Shown: positions 31,701 to 36,829 of the stretch, in pieces
Layout of the letters: the number at the start of each line of letters is the position of its first letter
Position numbering within the stretch: the first letter of the stretch is position 1
Source of the DNA: a virus
Strand: one strand, 5' to 3'
Virus record (IMG/VR): IMGVR_UViG_3300008116_000120
Coordinates: 1,552 to 38,380 of that record
DNA length: 36,829 nucleotides
Notes under the pieces: generated by a model
What the model saw: only the letters and a program-made list of their open reading frames with translations
The model's database searches: none
What the model was told of the DNA's origin: nothing
Translations under genes and position numbers: made by a program

Positions 31701-31969
31701 AACTTTAATCTTCCTGAATCAAGATTTTTGCCAAATTTCTCTACATCTGATGTAAGGCTGACGAAATGAGTTGAGAATTGGCCAGTGCTTCTAATAGTTT
31801 CCGAAAATGATCGGTTCATCACCGCTATTTGATTAGCAAGCGATTTATTAGTTTGAGCTATTTTTTCTTGAAGTTGAGAAAGGTTGGCTGTAACCTTATG
31901 CACATCTGCAATAAGGTTTGAGAAGTCGGCAGTAGCGACTATTCGTGTTACTATTTGCTCGTCAGCCAT
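25754..31969 (-). CDS. tail tape measure protein
   Basis: This 2071-residue protein is by far the longest and lies between the tail chaperones and the tail tip genes, as tape measures do. The first 130 residues form coiled coil (LSQLQEKIAQTNKSLANQIA). A TP901/PhageMin-type core follows around 190-500 (FGKAAADAFRTADQELTRL; LNAVENQTSTTLNDLVEAIP; YLTAMREGGISASEGANALK). Hydrophobic helices occur near 530-580. The Gly/Ala-rich middle has GGMVYMSNGSIVPGP and GEFVVN near 900-930. A coiled coil rich in Lys/Glu/Gln runs near 1600-1790, and the end has GPGTGTSDSILARFADGG and GEYIIN. By the usual 0.15 nm per residue, tail length would be about 310 nm (inference). Confidence 0.95.
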   Translation of the reverse strand: MADEQIVTRIVATADFSNLIADVHKVTANLSQLQEKIAQTNKSLANQIAVMNRSFSETIRSTGQFSTHFVSLTSDVEKFGKNLDSGRLKLRDYFRVYQDHARTSGGLIRDLAKQQVQLQNAVLQPLGRNAQGLMQFNVHIPRGLDATKNKAALLKQELQIMNKVIQDGGVQLINWGKNTQWAGRQLTVGLTLPLVAFGKAAADAFRTADQELTRLSKVYGDIGGATSQQLTQIRRDVAATAKELSAGMGVNFQETIALAADIAATGKTGNELLSSVSETTRLAVLGEVDRQEAMKATLAIQSAFKQNTEELAGSINFLNAVENQTSTTLNDLVEAIPKAGPVIKGLGGDVQDLALYLTAMREGGISASEGANALKSALASLINPTDVAVEKFQGFGIDLLGIVRDNAGDVTKTLFALQGALDRLDPLQKQQAIEQLFGKFQFSRLNALFENLGRQGSQTLQVLDLMKASAGELEAVAARELAAVTESASGRYRRAIEGLKAELAGVGEQFLNITTNVVNLFTKVMEFVNNLPKPVKTLLTTFAGFTAIAGPVIMLTGLLANFFGYIIKGIGHLKALFKGAEGFKLLTPELLAAQRAAGMMENQFYSDARAASVLSAALNNLIDDLAVLKANASAVSIPVNPAVTTAAGTVINPGVPGGRVVDPSSPYLGGMGRASAHLNPRNPNDPATIFGFTLQPEPVNRRIGRTPQILMTERMPDIEGLTSVGGISTGVVAQEQARYQALMATLGMQSKAEVEALKKTIATGGAVSTDFIQTFDDILPLTQRLTMNAAAQSKAIVAELQAGKLTVDQAKAQIIAVNAQLEASLGQEVTAYAAARGRTIDLTKAPLIDQPVVDPRGKSNLRGMYRKGIFRRVMSAVGRATRTRTLGGSYSIETTRPQGLNSGGMVYMSNGSIVPGPNVNSDVVPAMLTPGEFVVNREATAANLPLLTAINNGYNNGGKVRFQRGHVGAQLPGTGLDVSTLAPKSRSVSYVAQGIPIWMTANMNQRLRSGDSGLYGSQIYDEFNIALRNGRHPFEPLITAARASGMPGEEARILSVFDDMMNDLRGKDSGKLFRGGTGDSFESHFDRRYVSRFGKDFQQLFRSYGTAYGARGSRGMVGLGTVHIDPKTGQMQSIRGRGHPLARGIPSGVLGSYSGAGFARGRASLARGLAAGALSALSRGRIRMNRGGLIPGYQAGGVVRQMAMGTIGYMGGSAIGGQIGGETGSMVGGMLGSMAPMLMMGSGQDRGLGGAIKVQSKFGSMLAANAAAGNKFTSTLSRVALGLTRTNLALGVVTAAAFAGYKAWQNYQENLERTRLSFGLTAESASKLGLRYKDYNTQIKDIIGTTKALMDRNKALYESMTYGGGPFKMTIADYKKLRKEVKETMGQQIDLINNTKQADLGAVATRLKTQFVAAGMSAEDASKKIYMAFNLSNKASQAYSSTLGNKMFTGITNAQTAAVSAVQQFDLSTGLRDAKTQANALNTALTAVDGGIAELIKTSEEKAKKDKTGNTKVLTGYQAEKQMLDQINSKVKNQKNLTKELINEMAKQNPEIKKFATTQDNVVSLFQKMRIAAKGFTGDMTQLTQAQTNALYTMSNEISNAVVAANKNGALKSQYENLSKLTAKQKELLSAIKGQTVQQQINAREAIKNINKEIEAIRKKAEERKKALREEQQDEDVRLQIQQKQLEYQDMLAVGNMSGAAQLQLEIERLVNQQQLTLTERAIDADAERRIAPLEAKKTALEEGQQKLADSAALASEQLNKINAAIEAQKQKINNFNDAVIAYSIAAETGIGNLDHFSAAVRDAAAAAGIANETLGEFYGVKGPAGTTTLYPTAPHEAGMRGISPTPQLDVSKILNAMTVEAKAVYLNAKDIFTSEKDKVIGSRPIPAPSSAQIKGSGALGPGAALVFNKQTGQWEFVASAAITDQMVPYNKWVKGTKKYGGGGLLSGPGTGTSDSILARFADGGMVRVSDGEYIINADTVSRLGVPFFDRINGMKNGGLMLNYDIPKYSMGGKLRYNDGGRMSSPSNNALYNINVNLNGSNLSPEDVARAISREMQMREAMNGRVRTIGG

Positions 31970-31974
31970 TTATT

Positions 31975-32639
31975 CTAAGTATTACTCCTAGAGTATCCCA
32001 ACCCCATTCCGATTCCGAAACCTTGCTGCTGAGCCATCGCTCCTTGTAAGGAGACAACATCATCTTTAGATGCATTGATGCCTAACGCTTTGTTTCTTAC
32101 ATCTTCGAAGGTTGGACCTTCTTTCCCTTGATTCTCTCTTATGTCGACACCTTGGAGAGAAGCCAAGAATATTCTTTTTTCTTCTTCAGTCTTTTGCATT
32201 GCTTTAAAAGTCTCAAGAAGTTCTGGTAGCGAAAGATTTTCTTCTAGTTCGTGGTAATTTTTCCAACTACCTAAAAGAAAAACTTGTCCCTCTAAAGCGG
32301 CTAGATCTAGTTCTGACCAGCCAGCACCGCTGCCGCTATTAGGTTTGGGTCTTCGAGTTTAATTCCTCCACATACTTCCAGAATTTTATTAATTGTTGGT
32401 ATGTCTAGTGCATTCTCTAGATCTTCTTTTGTCTTGACTAAATCGGGAAGTTGCTTTTCTAGGGCAACACCGCATGCCTCGATAAGAATATCTAAAGATT
32501 GATTTTCTGACTCTGCATTTTTTGATTTTTCCATAACCGCCATGAACTTACGAAGTTCTGCGATTGATAGGGGCTTAAGTTTTACTGTCTGCCCAGTTTG
32601 CAATTGTATTTCTTCTACGTCGTATACTGTAGTAGCCAA
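31975..32639 (-). CDS. tail assembly chaperone G-T (−1 frameshift product)
   Basis: Ribosomes would read 99 codons in the G frame, slip -1 at C CCA AAC (32349-32343) and continue from CCT at 32343 to the stop at 31975, giving about 221 residues. The T part reads SGSGAGWSELDLAALEGQ, then continues past SWKNYHELEENLSLPELLET to MQKTEEEKRIFLASLQG. The frame contains no stop from 32358 down to 31975. There is no credible start for T alone before ATG 32199, so independent translation is unlikely. The G/GT pair before the tape measure gene is a hallmark of long-tailed phages. GT probably assists tape measure folding and tail tube assembly. Confidence 0.85.
32307..32639 (-). CDS. tail assembly chaperone G
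   Basis: The unshifted product is 110 residues and starts at a TTG codon (32639-32637) with a strong SD (AAGGAGG) 6 nt away. It contains QTVKLKPLSIAELRKFMAVM, LDILIEACGVALEKQLPDL and IPTINKILEVCGGIKL, then ends IAAAVLAGQN. Helical segments, length and position before the tape measure gene fit G-type tail assembly chaperones. It lies after the second terminator and behind an extended -10 promoter, so its dose may be set separately from the major tail protein. Confidence 0.85.
   Translation of the reverse strand: MATTVYDVEEIQLQTGQTVKLKPLSIAELRKFMAVMEKSKNAESENQSLDILIEACGVALEKQLPDLVKTKEDLENALDIPTINKILEVCGGIKLEDPNLIAAAVLAGQN
32343..32349 (-). other. slippery heptamer CCCAAAC for programmed −1 frameshift
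   Basis: The minus strand reads C CCA AAC in the G frame, which matches the X XXY YYZ rule for -1 slippage. The -1 frame has a stop upstream at 32361-32359, so slippage can happen only between there and the G stop at 32309-32307, and this heptamer is the sole good site I see in that interval. Confidence 0.82.
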
Positions 32640-32665
32640 TTTATCCTCCTTGGATAGTCTTAATC

Positions 32666-32694
32666 ATTATAACAAATAGATTCTACAAATACAA
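32666..32694 (-). promoter_or_regulatory. extended -10 promoter before tail chaperone genes
   Basis: The minus strand shows TTGTAT (32694-32689), a 17-nt spacer, and TATAAT (32671-32666) preceded by TGT. It begins 7 nt downstream of the terminator after the major tail gene, so it restarts transcription for the tail chaperone and tape measure genes at its own level. Confidence 0.6.
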
Positions 32695-32701
32695 GCAGAA
32701 A

Positions 32702-32722
32702 GCCCCCAAATAAATTGGGGGC
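32702..32722 (-). terminator. intrinsic terminator after major tail protein gene
   Basis: GCCCCCAA and TTGGGGGC form an 8-bp stem with a five-base loop, and on the minus strand the hairpin is followed by a T-rich run (TTTCT). It starts about 22 nt after the stop of the major tail protein gene. Its sequence is nearly the same as the terminator after the capsid gene. Confidence 0.85.
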
Positions 32723-32743
32723 CTTCATAATTTCAGTATTAAA

Positions 32744-33496
32744 TTATACTGTCAATACACGGTCAATAATCTTACCGTACTCCTGGCCAGCATAGGCGGT
32801 TTCGCCTGATGGTAGAAGACGGAAGGTTACTGGAAATGTAGTTGGTGTATTACGAGCTAGGGTAAACTGTGATTGCTGTACAGATAGAACACGACGTGCA
32901 TAATATACACGCTCTGCACGTGCTACGTTTTGCGAAGCATTGCTTGTTCCTGAATTCTGTGTGGTTGGTGCTTGACCAACTGCAATAAGCTGACGCTCTG
33001 TTGGTGCAATACCAAGAGCACCTGCTGCAATACCAAGGGTATTCTTGTATGATGTTCCTGTACCGCTCTGAATAATTGTGTTATCCTGAGTGATAGCAGA
33101 GTTATTAGCTGGATCATCTCCTTGACCGAAAACTACTAGAACGTTTTCTAGAGTTCCTTCGGACATTTCAGTCATGATCATAACCTCCATCGCAGACTTG
33201 AACAGCTTAGCTGTATCAAGGAGCTGATCGACGGTTACTGAATCATAAGTTGGGTTATAAGTGATCTGAAGACCATTGTTTGTATAACCAACGTTTCTGT
33301 AATAGAAGGTTCCAGAAGATACTGCATTAAGAGTATCTGTATAGGATGTTCCTGTTACAAATGCTGCTGCGTTTGCTGTACCTGGCTCTGAATTTTCGTA
33401 AGTTGCATAACCCGAAGTTGTTGAATCAATATTTGAAATGAACAACGGAGAAGCACCGACGAGAATGTTTCTTGCATTACCTGTCAATTGTGCCAT
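32744..33496 (-). CDS. major tail (tube) protein
   Basis: I start it at ATG 33496-33494, 9 nt after AGGAGGTG; the GTG at 33508 is inside the SD. The 250-residue product starts MAQLTGNARNILVGASPLF, and has TFYYRNVGYTNNGLQITYNP, then FKSAMEVMIMTEMSEGTLEN, and ends AYAGQEYGKIIDRVLTV. The beta-rich start, the PTYDSVTVDQ segment and the place between the tail terminator and tail chaperones fit a tail tube subunit. Codon use is more GC-rich than in neighbouring genes, as expected for the most abundant tail protein. A promoter lies upstream and a terminator downstream, so it can be made as its own high-level transcript. Confidence 0.85.
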   Translation of the reverse strand: MAQLTGNARNILVGASPLFISNIDSTTSGYATYENSEPGTANAAAFVTGTSYTDTLNAVSSGTFYYRNVGYTNNGLQITYNPTYDSVTVDQLLDTAKLFKSAMEVMIMTEMSEGTLENVLVVFGQGDDPANNSAITQDNTIIQSGTGTSYKNTLGIAAGALGIAPTERQLIAVGQAPTTQNSGTSNASQNVARAERVYYARRVLSVQQSQFTLARNTPTTFPVTFRLLPSGETAYAGQEYGKIIDRVLTV

Positions 33497-33569
33497 ATTT
33501 ATTTCCACCTCCTGTGGTTTTCAAAAATTTTAGTCATCTAGCTGGCTAGGCTCTTTCCTCATTAGTCTA

Positions 33570-33598
33570 ATAATAGAGGAATAAAGGTAAAAAGGCAA
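33570..33598 (-). promoter_or_regulatory. predicted promoter for the major tail protein
   Basis: The minus strand shows TTGCCT (33598-33593), a 17-nt spacer and TATTAT (33575-33570). It lies right after the tail terminator gene in the gap before the major tail gene, followed by a strong SD. Matches are 4/6 and 5/6 with no TG extension, so it is weaker than the others by eye. Confidence 0.5.
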
Positions 33599-33599
33599 A

Positions 33600-34112
33600 C
33601 TATACGAATCTGCCTACGCCGTCCACCATTCTGGCATATTTGACCTCAAGGATCACGTCTGCAGACAAGAATCCTTTTAGTTCCTCAGACGGGGCGGTAG
33701 GAGACATATCGGCAATATATATGCTGAAAAATTTAAATTTATTTGACAGGCCAGCCCATTTATTTATATCTCTGGCTGACTCATCCATGCGTCGGAATTC
33801 ATCTGTCATGAAGTTTCTTATTTCATTAATTTCAGAAACATCTGTTGAGTATACAGTGAACAATATCTGTTCGCAGCAGACCATCCAATTTTCTTCATAC
33901 GATAGGCCTATCTTGTCATATATAATATGCTTCTTGCCGCTCAAAAATTGATTCATTTCAGCCATCTGTTGTACAGGGATAATTGGGACAATCGTTTCCG
34001 CAAGATTATCGCTGTAGTATTGATCAGCATCGAATATTTCTAGATCAGTTAACCTGCTCCATAAAAACCTTCTGAGCTCAAGCATTGCGTCCATCTTATA
34101 ATTAACTGTCAT
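33600..34112 (-). CDS. probable tail terminator protein
   Basis: This 170-residue protein begins with a helix (MDAMLELRRFLWSRLTDLEI), then strands including ETIVPIIPVQQMAEMNQFLS and YDKIGLSYEENWMVCCEQIL, and a helix-strand end (NEIRNFMTDEFRRMDESARD; SADVILEVKYARMVDGVG). The length, alpha/beta layout and place just before the major tail protein match gpU/gp22-like tail terminators, which cap the tail tube. It is ATGA-coupled to the preceding tail completion-like gene. The assignment rests mainly on synteny. Confidence 0.72.
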   Translation of the reverse strand: MTVNYKMDAMLELRRFLWSRLTDLEIFDADQYYSDNLAETIVPIIPVQQMAEMNQFLSGKKHIIYDKIGLSYEENWMVCCEQILFTVYSTDVSEINEIRNFMTDEFRRMDESARDINKWAGLSNKFKFFSIYIADMSPTAPSEELKGFLSADVILEVKYARMVDGVGRFV

Positions 34113-34888
34113 AGGGCACCTCCAAATGCTGCTGTCAATTTAATATCTGCCTGACTACGAACCGTATTTGGGCTAAATGAATAACTAACTCTTTTAATTG
34201 AGGACGGCAATTTAAGAGCATTAGTCATTGCTAAATTAAACATTCTTTGAAATCCAGATTTTTTAATAGAAACATTAACTAGATTAGATGTAAAAAATCT
34301 CATATGAGTCATTTTAAATGAATTTTTTACACTGGCTCCTCCAGGCCTTCTAACGGTCACAGAGGCCCCTTTAGGCATAAATACTGTATAACCATTGGTA
34401 TCGAATACAAGGCGCTCTGCGTGGCGTGGAGCAATTTTAAGAGGCATTCCATCTTCCATCACAGAAGCTTTTTCTACAAATACGTGTCTGCGCCTTCCTT
34501 GACCTTTTGCAAATGTTTTAGATGGTAAAAAATTATAACTAACTTGAAATGATAATCCTGTTGAATCTATTTTATTTAATTTAAATAAGCGTCCAGATTT
34601 AACTCCAGTCTGCTTCCACTCATAAACATGGTGTAGTGATTTTGGCTTTACTCTAGCTTGTGAGTCTACATATTCTCCAAAATCCTTATCTATTTGATTA
34701 AATATAACTTCTTTAAATTTATTTTTAAATGCAGCATTTTCTGTCAACTTAGCTATTACATGTGCATTGTAATATACATAGGCTGATATTTGAGCTACCA
34801 TGCTATCCTTTAATACTTCGCCTTTTGATCCCGCCATCAATTTTTCTAGACCGCTGGCAGCCTGAACTAGCATAACATTAGAGTCCAA
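34109..34888 (-). CDS. tail completion/neck-like protein
   Basis: This 259-residue protein has a helical start (MLVQAASGLEKLMAGSKGEV), SQISAYVYYN-like helices, and a beta-rich centre with KSLHHVYEWKQTGVKSGRLF and TGLSFQVSYNFLPSKTFA. It then has several Arg/Lys-rich strands (SVTVRRPGGASVKNSF) before an end with RVSYSFSPNTVRSQAD. HVYEW plus a Pro/Gly-rich MPKGASVTVRRPGG turn resembles the HK97 gp10-type tail completion proteins, but it is longer than most. It overlaps the head closure gene by 11 nt and couples (ATGA) to the tail terminator gene. Confidence 0.68.
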   Translation of the reverse strand: MDSNVMLVQAASGLEKLMAGSKGEVLKDSMVAQISAYVYYNAHVIAKLTENAAFKNKFKEVIFNQIDKDFGEYVDSQARVKPKSLHHVYEWKQTGVKSGRLFKLNKIDSTGLSFQVSYNFLPSKTFAKGQGRRRHVFVEKASVMEDGMPLKIAPRHAERLVFDTNGYTVFMPKGASVTVRRPGGASVKNSFKMTHMRFFTSNLVNVSIKKSGFQRMFNLAMTNALKLPSSIKRVSYSFSPNTVRSQADIKLTAAFGGAL

Positions 34889-35306
34889 TTTCTTGATTCT
34901 CCGATCTCTTCATAGCCGTGTTATATCCAACCACTCTTCCGAATGGATCTGTTATTGGAGTTGTGCCAACTACTTCAAAAACGGTTGGAGTCTCTGTTGG
35001 GAAATTTATTTCTGTCCAAATGCATATACCTTCTGCATTTCTTATATTTGTTACTTTTTCTCTAGCTGTCAAACGATCAGAAGTTCTTACTTGTATCATC
35101 TGATCATTTTGGTACTTATTGCTAAATACCTGCTTGTCGCTAGATCTAGTAGTAGCAGAGTTGCTTATTACTCCTTTGGCATGACAATCTATAGTTTTAT
35201 AATATGTCCACGATTTACGTAATGCCCCAGTATTGACGTCTTGAACGTCTAGCTGTCTATATATATCCATCTTCATGGATAGTACGGCATTGATAACCGA
35301 AGACAT
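34878..35306 (-). CDS. head closure (stopper)-like protein
   Basis: This 142-residue protein has a mostly beta fold: KMDIYRQLDVQDVNTGALRK, then NDQMIQVRTSDRLTAREKVT, NIRNAEGICIWTEINF and TPTVFEVVGTTPITDPFGRV. A small beta-barrel that reads 'TPTVFEVVG..P..DPFGR' is characteristic of head closure or head-tail joining proteins of the SPP1 gp16/HK97 gp9 type. It shares one base with the preceding adaptor gene (TAATG) and overlaps the next gene by 11 nt. Confidence 0.72.
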   Translation of the reverse strand: MSSVINAVLSMKMDIYRQLDVQDVNTGALRKSWTYYKTIDCHAKGVISNSATTRSSDKQVFSNKYQNDQMIQVRTSDRLTAREKVTNIRNAEGICIWTEINFPTETPTVFEVVGTTPITDPFGRVVGYNTAMKRSENQEIGL

Positions 35307-36289
35307 TAGATTATCGAGGCTTTATTTACAACAAAGTCTGACAATAGACGGTCTGCGTAAGCATTGCCTGTTCCCACAAATACTTCTGAGTTATATTCAA
35401 ACTGCCAGTCAAATGTTTGAATATTTTGTATATATTGATTTTTCCAAGTACTATCTTTTGAGAAAAAGTCTTTCATCAATTCTATCGCCGCAAGCTCTAC
35501 TTCGTCTGGAATCTTTTTCCATCCAAATTTGCCTTGGACTTCATACATTACGCCGTTTCTAAATACTCCATTGCCGTCATGAATAGATGGTGGAATCATT
35601 CCATTTGCAACATATACTGTATTGTCTAGCATGTTGGCACGATTGATTCTAATTCCAAAACCTGTTTCAGATATTTGAACATCGTATCCCCAATTATTTA
35701 CAACTGGATTAACAGTATTATCAATCAATAAAATATCATTTATATATAGTTTATGGAGAGTTTGGATTCTATCTGGCAACGTCAATGTGTCAGAATCTGA
35801 ACCCATTATTCTTAAAACATCATTATATAAATAAAATGCTTGTCCTGTAAATTCTTCTATACGTTTACGTGCATATCTTTCTGCTGAAGCTAATTCTTTA
35901 TATGATTTATATCCTGGATCTGATGGGTCAGTACTGAATCCCATTGAATTACCTGCTTGATACAAATCTGCATATGGTGTTATGATAAATACATCATGTT
36001 CATAAGAAACTGCATTTGACTCAACGTTATATTGCCAAATTAATCTTAAGGTTGCTCTTGATGATGTATATAGCAATGGTATATAAACTGCATATGAGCC
36101 AGTATTTGTTTCATCTTTTTCTGCCGTAAGAGTTGTTAATAGTAAAGTTAATCCAGGATCTTCTTCCTCTGGATTATCTGTAATATCATAAACTTTTACA
36201 GTAGGCAAAGAGTCTGCATCCACCACATTGCCTTTCCAAAAAACTTGGTGGTAAACAGGTGAATATGTATTTTTTAATACCTCTGCCAT
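35306..36289 (-). CDS. head-tail adaptor with gp6-like domain
   Basis: This 327-residue protein has two parts. The first 130 residues are beta-rich (VYHQVFWKGNVVDADSLPTV; AVYIPLLYTSSRATLRLIWQ; VSYEHDVFIITPYADLY). The second contains YKELASAERYARKRIEEFTG and the strand pair NDVLRIMGSDSDTLTLPDRI, followed by a helix near the end (DEVELAAIELMKDFFSKDST). The ARKRIEEFTG helix plus the DxLxLP strand is the core of gp6-like (HK97) head-tail adaptors. The first domain seems an addition compared with shorter adaptors. It follows the small head protein with a 9-nt gap. Confidence 0.8.
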   Translation of the reverse strand: MAEVLKNTYSPVYHQVFWKGNVVDADSLPTVKVYDITDNPEEEDPGLTLLLTTLTAEKDETNTGSYAVYIPLLYTSSRATLRLIWQYNVESNAVSYEHDVFIITPYADLYQAGNSMGFSTDPSDPGYKSYKELASAERYARKRIEEFTGQAFYLYNDVLRIMGSDSDTLTLPDRIQTLHKLYINDILLIDNTVNPVVNNWGYDVQISETGFGIRINRANMLDNTVYVANGMIPPSIHDGNGVFRNGVMYEVQGKFGWKKIPDEVELAAIELMKDFFSKDSTWKNQYIQNIQTFDWQFEYNSEVFVGTGNAYADRLLSDFVVNKASII

Positions 36290-36298
36290 TTTATTGGC

Positions 36299-36694
36299 TT
36301 AGCTGTAGAACTCCTGCACTTCTGCTGGAGTAGCCATAACAAAGCCTTCCTCCTTATCAAAAATTGCTTGGGCTGTATCTTTGTCCATAGCAACGAATGG
36401 GTGTTCTTTTGTAAAGCGATGCCCTCTTGTTTCATAACTAAAATTTGGACGAATCATTTTAACAAGAACCATGTCTTCTTTATTTACTACCTTTGGTGCC
36501 GCCTTTGGTAATGTTTCGTTCATCTGCTTTTCTTCTTCCTCTATACCCTTGGCCTTACTATAAATGGCCCAAGTAACGCCCTCTTCTGCGAGAGCAGCAA
36601 TTATATCCTTTTTACCTTTTTGATCTGTAATATCGACTGCAAAATCTTCAGCTATTTGCTTTAGCTCTGCAATTTTTAATGTATCAAATGACAT
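36299..36694 (-). CDS. head protein with HeH/Rho-N-like N-terminus
   Basis: This 131-residue protein starts with a helix-extended loop-helix segment (LKIAELKQIAEDFAVDITDQ, KGKKDIIAALAEEG) as in HeH/LEM, Rho-N or SAP-like domains that bind nucleic acid. An acidic linker (EEEEKQMNE) follows. The C-terminal part reads VLVKMIRPNFSYETRGHRFT, EHPFVAMDKDTAQAIFDKEE and ends EVQEFYS. That last block is common just downstream of capsid genes in actinophages. Its role may be capsid decoration or DNA-facing head completion. It has a strong SD (AAAAGGAGAAATT) and the promoter at 36721-36729. Confidence 0.78.
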   Translation of the reverse strand: MSFDTLKIAELKQIAEDFAVDITDQKGKKDIIAALAEEGVTWAIYSKAKGIEEEEKQMNETLPKAAPKVVNKEDMVLVKMIRPNFSYETRGHRFTKEHPFVAMDKDTAQAIFDKEEGFVMATPAEVQEFYS

Positions 36695-36720
36695 TAATTT
36701 CTCCTTTTGTAGGTCATTTA

Positions 36721-36729
36721 ATTATAGCA
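36721..36729 (-). promoter_or_regulatory. extended -10 promoter after capsid terminator
   Basis: The minus strand reads TGCTATAAT, a perfect extended -10, starting about 20 nt downstream of the terminator stem. It can drive the head-tail connector genes separately from the capsid gene. Confidence 0.6.
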
Positions 36730-36749
36730 TTAGTCAATTAAAAGGAAAA

Positions 36750-36769
36750 GCCCCCAAATTAATGGGGGC
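36750..36769 (-). terminator. intrinsic terminator after probable capsid gene
   Basis: GCCCCC and GGGGGC pair around an 8-nt A/T loop; on the minus strand the hairpin is followed by CTTTTCCTTTT. It begins about 24 nt after the stop of the partial gene at the window edge. Confidence 0.85.
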
Positions 36770-36793
36770 CTTTCAGCAGATCTAAATCCTAAA

Positions 36794-36829
36794 TTAGGAA
36801 GCGACCTTAACGTTCTTAACAACAACCCA
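36794..36829 (-). CDS. C-terminus of probable major capsid protein (partial)
   Basis: The last 36 bases encode WVVVKNVKVAS followed by TAA on the minus strand, without a stop in this frame. A beta-strand end like this, with a terminator right after it and head-tail connector genes next, fits the major capsid protein. Only 11 residues are in the window, so identity is inferred from gene order. Confidence 0.6.
   Translation of the reverse strand, partial: WVVVKNVKVAS

Noticed and set aside
31975-32199. Separate 74-residue gene starting at ATG 32199
   Set aside because: The frame is open well upstream to the CCCAAAC site and the ATG has no good SD, so it is better read as the end of the frameshifted G-T chaperone.
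36721-36740. TTGACT near 36740 as a -35 for the TATAAT at 36726-36721
   Set aside because: The spacing is only 5 nt, so it cannot act as a -35; the extended TGC element is the better explanation.

Overview
This window is one side of a tailed, siphovirus-like bacteriophage genome, or a closely related prophage or metagenomic contig. The base composition is A+T rich. Every convincing gene lies on the minus strand, so transcription runs from position 36829 towards position 1. Genes are packed with ATGA, GTGA, TAATG or TGATG overlaps, and most have good Shine-Dalgarno (SD) sequences. A DnaE-type replicative polymerase, an actinophage-like order of tail genes and a probable leaderless promoter fit a low-G+C actinobacterial host, such as a freshwater lineage. 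That host assignment is inference only. No integrase, lysis gene, terminase, portal, tRNA or CRISPR array is visible.

Late (virion) block, 36829 to 13603, in transcription order: the last codons of a probable major capsid protein followed by a terminator; a head protein with a HeH/Rho-N-like start; a gp6-like head-tail adaptor; a head closure-like protein; a tail completion-like protein; a probable tail terminator; the major tail protein followed by a second, nearly identical terminator; tail assembly chaperones G and G-T joined by a -1 frameshift at CCCAAAC; a 2071-residue tape measure protein; a distal-tail-like protein; two large tail-tip/hub proteins with carbohydrate-binding-like modules; smaller tip proteins; and an 894-residue fibre. 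The fibre carries fibronectin/Ig-like domains, three tandem 84-residue repeats, an InlB B-repeat-like domain and a Thr-rich, Cys-rich end. Immediately downstream are a small unknown protein, a Cys-rich protein and a glycosyltransferase resembling the polypeptide GlcNAc-transferase family, then coiled-coil and accessory virion genes. This fibre/glycosyltransferase pairing is the most interesting candidate system in the window.

Replication, recombination and nucleotide block, 13516 to 1: a calcineurin-like phosphoesterase, a zinc ribbon, an HTH protein, two small unknowns, DnaB-type helicase, a small unknown, DnaG-type primase, a gp32-like ssDNA-binding protein, a small unknown, DnaE-type polymerase III alpha with an apparently intact PHP domain, a small unknown, a MazG-like pyrophosphohydrolase, RecA, a Zn protein, a nuclease/resolvase-like protein, an XapX-like membrane protein, a small helical protein, a Cas4-like exonuclease, a Zn-finger protein, a RuvC-like resolvase, a 46-residue HTH protein, a TagD-like cytidylyltransferase, and the start of a possible glycosyltransferase cut by the window edge. 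Together these encode most of a replisome and recombination set. No sliding clamp, clamp loader or separate proofreading subunit is visible.

Regulation: several gene starts are preceded by the extended -10 motif TGnTATAAT. Terminator-plus-promoter pairs follow the capsid and major tail genes. A promoter-terminator pair lies at the boundary between the late and replication blocks.
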